This document shows positions 44,466-50,122 of a stretch of DNA of 50,122 bases, one piece after another (within the stretch, counting starts at the first letter, position 1; every line of letters starts with the position of its first letter). Made by a program: the position numbers and the translations under genes. The stretch comes from Marinobacter sp. (GTDB lineage: Bacteria; Pseudomonadota; Gammaproteobacteria; Pseudomonadales; Oleiphilaceae), in contig NZ_JACUUB010000014.1 of NCBI RefSeq assembly GCF_014859525.1, forward strand, positions 1 to 50,122, given 5' to 3'. The notes under the pieces were generated by a model, which saw only the letters and a program-made list of their open reading frames with translations, made no database searches and was not told where the DNA came from.

Positions 44466-45698
44466 TCAGAGACCGGCGTTTTTCAGGGTTTGATTGGTCT
44501 CACTCTCACGAAAACCAATCAGATAAAGAATGGCGTCCAGCCCCAGCGTCGAAATGGAATGCCGCGCCGATTCCTTGACCAGAGGCTTGGCGCGGAAGGC
44601 CACACCCAACCCGGCCTGACTCAACATCGGCAGATCGTTTGCGCCATCGCCCACAGCGATAACCTGTTCCCGTGAGATGTGCTCCTTATCAGCGATCTCC
44701 AGCAACAGTTCCGCTTTACGTTTACCATCGACCACCTGCCCTTTCACCTGGCCCGTCACCTTGCCACCCACGATATCCAGCTCATTGGCGTACACGTAGT
44801 CAATGCCAAGCTTTCTCTGAAGGTGGCGAGCAAAGTAGGTAAAACCCCCAGACAATATCGCTGTCCGGTAACCCAAAGCCTTGAGACTAAGAATCAGATG
44901 CTCCGCACCCTCGGTCATACGCAGCCGGTTGGCGACGCCTTCCAGTACCGATTCGTCCAGGCCCTTGAGCAGCGCCAGGCGCTCGGCAAAGCTCTGACTG
45001 AAGTCGAGCTCACCCTGCATGGCCCGCTCGGTGATTTCGGCAACCTGCTCGCCTACACCTGCCTCATGGGCCAGCTCATCGATGACTTCTGCCTCGATCA
45101 GGGTGGAGTCCATATCGAACACCACCAGACGGCGGTTGCGCCGGAAGATGGAATCTTCCTGGAACGCAATGTCTACGTTCATTTCACCAGCAATTTGCAA
45201 AAAATCTGCCCTCAGCTGCTCCAGATCCGACGGCGTGCCACGAACAGAAAACTCGACACAGGCAATCCGGTTTTCACCAGGATTCAGCGATGGTCGGGCC
45301 GATAGACGGGTGATGTTGTCAATGTTCAGACCATGCCGGGCGGTAATGGCAGACACCCGGGCAATCTGTTCAGCCTTTATGTCCCGAGACAGCAGCGTAA
45401 CGATATAACAGGCCCGGTTGCGGGCTTCAGCCCAGGTCTGATAGTCCTCAACGGTGATCGGCGCAAATCGCACCTGCAGATCCAGAGCATGCAGCCGGAA
45501 CAGCAGATCGCGGATCACCGGAGACGACTTGGACTCGTCCGGAATCTCGATCAGGATGCCCCAGGTCAGGTGGTCGTGAATGACCGCCTGACCAATATCA
45601 AGAATCCGGACATCATACTGCCCCATGATTCCGGTTATTTCCGAGGTCAAGCCGGGCTTGTCGCGCCCGGATACGTTCACCAGAACCAGCTCACTCAC
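44466..45698 (-). CDS. serB: Phosphoserine phosphatase
   Basis: SerB hydrolyses phosphoserine in the last step of serine synthesis. The 410-residue Pseudomonas-type protein has two N-terminal ACT-like domains (about 1-180) and a HAD phosphatase domain with [16 protein letters not shown] (nucleophile Asp), LSGGFTYFA and [12 protein letters not shown] take the GTG at 45698 ([17 protein letters not shown]) as start, because it aligns with the Pseudomonas protein and has AGGAG 10 bases upstream. A GTG at 45725 would add nine residues. The chosen start overlaps the end of parC by eight bases, so the genes are coupled. Confidence 0.95.
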   Translation of the reverse strand: MSELVLVNVSGRDKPGLTSEITGIMGQYDVRILDIGQAVIHDHLTWGILIEIPDESKSSPVIRDLLFRLHALDLQVRFAPITVEDYQTWAEARNRACYIVTLLSRDIKAEQIARVSAITARHGLNIDNITRLSARPSLNPGENRIACVEFSVRGTPSDLEQLRADFLQIAGEMNVDIAFQEDSIFRRNRRLVVFDMDSTLIEAEVIDELAHEAGVGEQVAEITERAMQGELDFSQSFAERLALLKGLDESVLEGVANRLRMTEGAEHLILSLKALGYRTAILSGGFTYFARHLQRKLGIDYVYANELDIVGGKVTGQVKGQVVDGKRKAELLLEIADKEHISREQVIAVGDGANDLPMLSQAGLGVAFRAKPLVKESARHSISTLGLDAILYLIGFRESETNQTLKNAGL

Positions 45699-47985
45699 TG
45701 TCGGCACTCTCCTCTTCCTGGGCACGTGCTGCTGAGGGAATCACATCAATCCCATCTACACGCTGTAGCCCTCGCGGCAATTTGTGGCCACGACGACCAC
45801 GCTCACCCAGATAATGTTCAAGATCACCAAAGCGCAAGCCAAGCTTGCGCTTGCCGGCCTTGATCTCAAGCTGGTCTTCCTCGCCGAATACGGCGATCGC
45901 CACCACATACTCCTCACGATTCTGTACACGTGCAGACGGTATGCTGATGATTTTATTACCCTTGCCTTTGGCAAGTTCGGGCAGCTCGCTAAGCGGGAAC
46001 ACCAGCATTCGTCCTTCATTGGAAATCGCCGCCAGATAAAGCGTTGAGACCGTTTCAGGAATCATGACCGGTGGCATGATCCGGGCACCCTTGGGCACGC
46101 TGACCACAGCCTTGCCCGCACGATTCTTGCCCACCATGTCATTCAGCGACGTCACAAAACCGTAACCACCGTCGGTCACCAGTAACGTCTTACGATCTGC
46201 CGGCCCCATCAACAGCCCGGAGAAGCTGGCACCTGAAGGTGGATTGATCCGGCCGGTTAACGGCTCTCCCTGGCCCCGGGCAGAAGGCAAACTGTGCGCC
46301 ATCAATGAATAGGCGCGACCAGTCGAGTCCAGAAAAATCGCTTGCTGGTTGTTGCGACCGCAAGCCGCAAGCGCAAAGCGGTCACCGCCTTTGTAACTGA
46401 GGCCAGTCGGATCAATATCATGGCCCTTGGCCGCACGTACCCAACCTTTCTCCGAGAGCACCACCGTGACCGGGTCGTTTGTCACCAGATCTGTCTCGCT
46501 GAAGGCTTTGGCTTCTTGCCGTTCCACAATCGGTGAGCGACGATCGTCGCCAAAGCTCTCTGCGTCTTGCTCCAGCTCAGTTTTGATCAGCTCACGCAGG
46601 CGATCTTCTGACCCCAGAATCGATTGCAGTTCGTCCCGCTCTGCGGACAGTTCATCCTGCTCACCGCGGATTTTCATTTCCTCAAGCTTGGCCAAATGGC
46701 GCAGCTTCAGCTCCAGGATGGCTTCGGCCTGGTCGGTCGACAAGCCAAATCGGGCCATCAGTTCGGCTTTCGGCTTGTCTTCGGTACGAATAATCTCAAT
46801 CACTTCATCAATATTGAGATAGGCAATCAACAAACCTTCCAGCAGGTGCAGTCGCGCCAGAATCTTGTCCAGGCGATGCTGTAGCCGGCGGGTGACCGTA
46901 CTCTTCCGAAATGCCAGCCACTCGGTCAGCATCTGGTGCAAACCTTTTACGCCGGGGCGACCATCATTACCGATCACATTAATGTTAACGCGATACGTTT
47001 TCTCAAGGTCGGTGCTGGCAAACAGGTGCGCCATCAAGCCGTCGAGGTCTACCCGATTGGAGCGCGGCACAATAACCAGGCGCGTGGGGTTCTCATGGTC
47101 GGATTCATCACGCAGATCGGCCACCATAGGCAGTTTCTTGGCCTGCATCTGATGCGCAATCTGCTCCAGTACCCGATTACCCGATACCTGATGCGGCAAA
47201 TCCGTTATAACGATTTCTCCGCTCTCTCGAACCCAACGGGCCCGCATGCGCAGTGATCCACGGCCAGTTTCGTACATCTGCCGAAGATCTTTACGGGGGG
47301 TAATAATCTCCGCATAGGTTGGAAAATCCGGACCCTTGACGTGCTCCAGAAGCTGATCAACCGTTGCCCCGGGCTCATCCAGCAAGCGGATGCAGGCTGC
47401 GGTGACTTCTCGCACGTTATGGGGCGGAATATCGGTGGCCATACCCACCGCAATACCGGTCGTGCCGTTCAACAGTACGTGCGGCAAGCGAGCCGGCAAT
47501 ACCGAGGGCTCTTCCATAGTGCCATCAAAGTTTGGCACCCAGTCCACCGTGCCCTGCCCCAACTCACTCAGCAGGGCATCCGCAAAACGGGCCAATCGGG
47601 ATTCGGTGTAACGCATGGCGGCAAAGGATTTGGGATCATCCGGCGCACCCCAGTTACCCTGGCCATCCACCAGTGGGTAACGGTATGAGAACGGCTGAGC
47701 CATAAGGACCATGGCTTCATAACAAGCACTGTCACCATGCGGATGGAATTTACCCAGCACATCACCCACAGTGCGGGCAGACTTTTTGTATTTGGAGGTG
47801 GACTTCAATCCCAGCTCCGACATGGCATACACGATGCGTCGCTGAACCGGCTTAAGACCGTCGCCCACATTAGGTAATGCACGATCGAGGATGACGTACA
47901 TGGAATAATCGAGGTAGGCCTTCTCGGTATAATCGCGTACCGCTACTCGTTCGAATCCTTCATCCGTTGTCTGAAACTCTGGCAT
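45691..47985 (-). CDS. parC: DNA topoisomerase IV subunit A
   Basis: ParC is the DNA-cutting subunit of topoisomerase IV, which unlinks daughter chromosomes. The 764-residue product has the winged-helix region with [10 protein letters not shown] (81-90), corresponding to quinolone positions S80 and E84 of E. coli, both wild type here (S86 and E90). It also has the catalytic tyrosine Y126 in AMRYTESRL and a C-terminal beta-pinwheel domain. A good Shine-Dalgarno (AGAGG) precedes the ATG at 47985. serB follows with an 8-base overlap. parE is not in the window. Confidence 0.97.
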   Translation of the reverse strand: MPEFQTTDEGFERVAVRDYTEKAYLDYSMYVILDRALPNVGDGLKPVQRRIVYAMSELGLKSTSKYKKSARTVGDVLGKFHPHGDSACYEAMVLMAQPFSYRYPLVDGQGNWGAPDDPKSFAAMRYTESRLARFADALLSELGQGTVDWVPNFDGTMEEPSVLPARLPHVLLNGTTGIAVGMATDIPPHNVREVTAACIRLLDEPGATVDQLLEHVKGPDFPTYAEIITPRKDLRQMYETGRGSLRMRARWVRESGEIVITDLPHQVSGNRVLEQIAHQMQAKKLPMVADLRDESDHENPTRLVIVPRSNRVDLDGLMAHLFASTDLEKTYRVNINVIGNDGRPGVKGLHQMLTEWLAFRKSTVTRRLQHRLDKILARLHLLEGLLIAYLNIDEVIEIIRTEDKPKAELMARFGLSTDQAEAILELKLRHLAKLEEMKIRGEQDELSAERDELQSILGSEDRLRELIKTELEQDAESFGDDRRSPIVERQEAKAFSETDLVTNDPVTVVLSEKGWVRAAKGHDIDPTGLSYKGGDRFALAACGRNNQQAIFLDSTGRAYSLMAHSLPSARGQGEPLTGRINPPSGASFSGLLMGPADRKTLLVTDGGYGFVTSLNDMVGKNRAGKAVVSVPKGARIMPPVMIPETVSTLYLAAISNEGRMLVFPLSELPELAKGKGNKIISIPSARVQNREEYVVAIAVFGEEDQLEIKAGKRKLGLRFGDLEHYLGERGRRGHKLPRGLQRVDGIDVIPSAARAQEEESADSE

Positions 47986-48205
47986 AGATGCCTCTTTGCC
48001 TTAACTGCCTGTTTTAAACCGTGGCTTTAACGCCGCCCGCTGCCCCCGGCACATATACCGGGCAATGTGGCGCTCATTATATGGACGCAAGCACCGATAC
48101 ACCAATTTCCAATAGCGGAATTCCCGCATGGAGACTCTGTAACGTGCCCCGTATTCTCGACATAGTGAATAGAAGGCCGTTGTATCTCCTAACATGCGGA
48201 AACCT

Positions 48206-48442
48206 ATGAAACCAAACCTCAAAGCCTGCGGGCACGCCATGGTTACTGCCCTGGTAAATGCTGCTCTGGCCGTAACCTTGATGCTTCTGGTCGAGTTTGC
48301 CATCAGCGGCACCTTTCAGGTACCGGCAGCCTATCTCTGGGCCGGCTTCCTGATCGGGGTGGTTATTTTTATTGGTCAGTTCTGGCGCCAGCGACACCTG
48401 TGCCGGACCAACCAGCAAACCGGAAACACACAGCAGCACTGA
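48206..48442 (+). CDS. Small hydrophobic membrane protein
   Basis: The 78-residue product from ATG 48206 (MKPNLKACGHAMVTAL) has two predicted membrane helices (about residues 11-32 and 41-60) and a short polar C-terminus with R, Q and N. An ATG at 48194 would add four residues, and neither start has a strong Shine-Dalgarno. It is divergent from parC, with about 220 bases between start codons, and converges on yceI with a hairpin terminator between. I do not recognise the family, and its reality rests on the membrane-protein pattern. Confidence 0.55.
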   Translation: MKPNLKACGHAMVTALVNAALAVTLMLLVEFAISGTFQVPAAYLWAGFLIGVVIFIGQFWRQRHLCRTNQQTGNTQQH

Positions 48443-48497
48443 CTCAAGCGATCAAGCCGTCAGTCTTCAGAAGGGTACACAACGGAGTTTGCAAAGC

Positions 48498-48535
48498 GGA
48501 AAACAGGTTCCGGAGCTAGGCCCGGAACCTGCTAA
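48498..48535 (-). terminator. Terminator after yceI
   Basis: A 10-bp stem CAGGTTCCGG / CCGGAACCTG (48504-48513, 48522-48531) has an 8-base loop. On the minus strand it is followed by TTTT after the stem. It can also act weakly on the plus strand. Confidence 0.8.
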
Positions 48536-48555
48536 AACAGCGTTACTCGCCTTGA

Positions 48556-49137
48556 TTACTGGCGGATGCCTTCAATAGAAATTTTGATTTCGACCGTCTC
48601 AGAGGCTTCACCAAGATCCATCGGAATGCCGTAATCTTTCAAGCGAAGCTCTGTTTCGGCGTCAAAACCCATACGGTAGCCACCCCAGGGATCCTGGCCG
48701 TGGCCGTGCATTTCTGCCTCAAGCGTGATTTCACGCGTCACACCACGAAGCGTGAAGTCGCCGATAATATCGGCCTCACCATCATCACCAAGAACCACTC
48801 GAGTGCTCTTGAAGGTGGCCTGCGGGAATTTGTTTACGTACAGAAAATCCTCATTCCGCAAGTGCCGGTCCCGCTCGGCATGATTTGAGTCTACGCTCGC
48901 GGTGTCGATGGTGACCGTTACAGAGCTGTTTTCCGGGTTTTCTGCATCGTACACAAACTCACCGTCAAAATCGTTAAACCGACCATACAACCAGCTGTAG
49001 CCCAGATGCGAGATCTTGAAGGTGACGAACTGGTGCGCACCTTCTTTATCGAACGCATAGGTACCGCTGTGCTCGTTGGCGTTCGCGGTGCCGATCAACG
49101 CAATCGATACGGCAGAGGCAAGCAATAGTTTTTTCAT
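48556..49137 (-). CDS. yceI: YceI family periplasmic protein
   Basis: YceI proteins are small periplasmic lipocalin-like barrels that bind isoprenoid or other hydrophobic ligands. The 193-residue product from ATG 49137 has a signal peptide (MKKLLLASAVSIALIGTANA, cut before NEHSGTY). It shows family motifs: HQFVTFKISHLGYSWLYGRF, VTIDTASVDSNHAERDRHLR and FTLRGVTREITLEAEMHG. A good AGGAG Shine-Dalgarno precedes it. It follows the cytochrome b561 gene by 67 bases, and the same pairing is common in proteobacteria, suggesting a link to membrane redox. The larger upstream reading frame is rejected. Confidence 0.95.
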   Translation of the reverse strand: MKKLLLASAVSIALIGTANANEHSGTYAFDKEGAHQFVTFKISHLGYSWLYGRFNDFDGEFVYDAENPENSSVTVTIDTASVDSNHAERDRHLRNEDFLYVNKFPQATFKSTRVVLGDDGEADIIGDFTLRGVTREITLEAEMHGHGQDPWGGYRMGFDAETELRLKDYGIPMDLGEASETVEIKISIEGIRQ

Positions 49138-49204
49138 GATGTTCTCCTGTTTTTCGTTCCAGACTATTTTGTGACGAACTTTTTGTGCAACGCAGTCAAC
49201 CGTG

Positions 49205-49753
49205 TTAGCCGCGCCCCAGCATGCGCTTGAGGGTTGAGTCCCGGTCGATAACGTGATGTTTGAGCGCAGCCAAAGCGTGCAGCCCTGCCAGGCTGACCAG
49301 CGCCAGGGTGCTCCAGTAATGCACAGCACCAGCGGTGTCCTCCATGCGCACAACCCTTCCGGTCACCGAGGGCACATCAAACCAGCCAAACACGCTGATT
49401 GAAGAGCCATCCGCCGTTGTAATCAGGTAACCGCTGATCATGGCTACAAACAACAATACGTACAGCAGCCCATGCACAGCGTGCGAGACAACAACTTCCC
49501 AGCGCCGATGCTCCGGCAGCGGCTTGGGTTGCGGGCTAAGCAACCGCCATAACAACCTTGCCACCATGGCGATGAACAGCAAAATACCCATACTGCGGTG
49601 AATGTCTGGCCCCCTCCGGTACCAGGGATCGTAATAGGACAGCTCTACCATCCACCAGCCGAGCCCGAACAGGCCGATTACGGCCAGAGCCACCAGCCAG
49701 TGCAGACTGATCGAGACGATCCCGTAACGGGCATGAGTGTTCAAAAATTTCAT
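49205..49753 (-). CDS. cybB: Cytochrome b561 (CybB family)
   Basis: This four-helix inner-membrane cytochrome b561 is expected to pass electrons between quinol and periplasmic or superoxide partners. The 182-residue product has four hydrophobic segments and histidines in the expected helices: ISLHWLVALAVIG, GPDIHRSMGILLF, VSHAVHGLLYVLL and HYWSTLALVSLAGLHALAALKHH. The start ATG at 49753 has GGAGG about 14 bases upstream. It heads the cybB-yceI pair. A dyad CCAGTC-N9-GACTGG at 49812-49832 lies upstream near the likely promoter. Confidence 0.93.
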   Translation of the reverse strand: MKFLNTHARYGIVSISLHWLVALAVIGLFGLGWWMVELSYYDPWYRRGPDIHRSMGILLFIAMVARLLWRLLSPQPKPLPEHRRWEVVVSHAVHGLLYVLLFVAMISGYLITTADGSSISVFGWFDVPSVTGRVVRMEDTAGAVHYWSTLALVSLAGLHALAALKHHVIDRDSTLKRMLGRG

Positions 49754-49811
49754 GGCGGGCAGGGTCCTCCATCCTTGGTATCGGGCAGGCGAGTATGCGC
49801 ACTTGCTAAGG

Positions 49812-49832
49812 CCAGTCTAGGTTCGTGACTGG
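49812..49832. promoter_or_regulatory. Dyad upstream of cybB-yceI
   Basis: CCAGTC (49812-49817) and GACTGG (49827-49832) form an inverted repeat with a 9-base spacer, about 60-80 bases upstream of cybB. A weak minus-strand -10 (TAGACT) overlaps it. It could be an operator, but no regulator is assigned. Confidence 0.35.
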
Positions 49833-49931
49833 GCGGTTAAAACCAAAATATTCTGCCGGGAAGCATCAAATTATCTGATCAAGTGGCAACGCGACTCCTT
49901 GCCCACCTTGGTCGAATACGGGTTTTACGGA

Positions 49932-49959
49932 TTGCTCCAATCTATAGCTTGGATACACT
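49932..49959 (+). promoter_or_regulatory. Candidate promoter of the right-edge short unit
   Basis: TTGCTC (49932-49937) and TACACT (49954-49959) are separated by 16 bases. A leader of about 50 bases follows with a GCCCC-N4-GGGGC hairpin (49977-49990). Confidence 0.5.
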
Positions 49960-50013
49960 TTACCCATACTTAATTCGCCCCGTCGGGGGCCTCAGTGACC
50001 GAGAGGAAACGAC

Positions 50014-50061
50014 ATGGAACTGGAATTCGACGAATCCGTTGCCGTACCCAGCAACAACTGA
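50014..50061 (+). CDS. 15-codon ORF in a compact promoter-to-terminator unit
   Basis: The ORF encodes MELEFDESVAVPSNN and then stops. It has a good Shine-Dalgarno (GAGGAAA about 7 bases upstream). A promoter-like pair lies about 60 bases upstream and a strong intrinsic terminator 12 bases downstream. The peptide is acidic at the N-terminus with no cysteine, tryptophan, tyrosine or arginine. It does not show the ExxxY core of PqqA, and I recognise no family. The unit could encode a peptide, a modified-peptide precursor, or just a small RNA in which this ORF is incidental. No following gene is in the window to test a leader-peptide role. Confidence 0.4.
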   Translation: MELEFDESVAVPSNN

Positions 50062-50072
50062 TCTTGCTTAAT

Positions 50073-50107
50073 ATGTACCCCGGCCCAAGCCGGGGTACAT
50101 TCTTTCT
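50073..50107 (+). terminator. Strong intrinsic terminator
   Basis: A perfect 12-bp stem ATGTACCCCGGC / GCCGGGGTACAT with loop CCAA is followed by TCTTTCT. It closes the short unit at the right edge. Confidence 0.88.
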
Positions 50108-50122
50108 GAAAGCTCCAAAAAT

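Noticed and set aside
50014-50061. PqqA-type peptide precursor
   Set aside because: The 15-residue peptide lacks the E-x-x-x-Y pair that defines PqqA, and no pqq gene is in the window.

Overview
The window is chromosomal backbone of a gammaproteobacterium. Protein sequences and gene order most resemble Marinobacter or a close relative, with strong Pseudomonas-like synteny. This assignment rests on family recognition and remembered synteny, not on a search. There are 47 protein genes I consider real, plus one very short ORF candidate. I found no tRNA, rRNA, CRISPR array, transposase or prophage gene. Base composition looks even and fairly GC-rich throughout.

Layout from left to right. (1) 1-3.0 kb: the 3' end of leuS, then lptE and holA overlapping by 4 nt, then a small coiled-coil protein. 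(2) 3.2-3.8 kb: a secreted endonuclease I family protein. (3) 4.0-7.8 kb, minus strand: two tandem long acyl-CoA dehydrogenase paralogues. The upstream one has a TTGACA-type promoter overlapped by two PsrA-like operators. (4) 8.0-12.9 kb, minus strand: bioB-bioF-bioC-bioD, followed by a flagellar-rod-like mini-protein and an HExxH protein. A 110-bp inverted-repeat element separates bioB from bioF. The divergent bioB/comF region carries two BirA-type biotin operators. (5) 13.0-18.6 kb: comF, a convergent L2HGDH-like FAD oxidoreductase, then a plus-strand run of a small membrane protein, srkA, another small membrane protein, cmoA and cmoB.

(6) 18.6-31.5 kb, minus strand: the conserved superoperon nnr-tsaE-amidase-mutL-miaA-hfq-hflX-hflK-hflC, followed by hisZ-purA. 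It covers metabolite repair, tRNA modification, mismatch repair, envelope growth, RNA chaperoning and FtsH control. (7) 31.7-48 kb: queG, orn, rsgA, motB-motA, psd, epmA-efp divergent from epmB (a complete E. coli-type EF-P beta-lysylation locus apart from epmC), a PilZ-like protein, a FimX-like degenerate GGDEF/EAL protein, then serB-parC overlapping by 8 nt. (8) 48.2-49.8 kb: a small membrane protein and a cytochrome b561-yceI pair. (9) 49.9-50.1 kb: a compact unit with promoter, hairpin leader, a 15-codon ORF and a strong terminator.

The genes are mostly housekeeping. The less ordinary content is regulatory or small-scale: the double BirA operator whose elements coincide with the bioB -35 box and the comF start codon, the tandem PsrA-like boxes, the long inverted repeat inside the biotin operon, the mini rod-like/HExxH pair at the operon end, and the 15-codon unit at the right edge.
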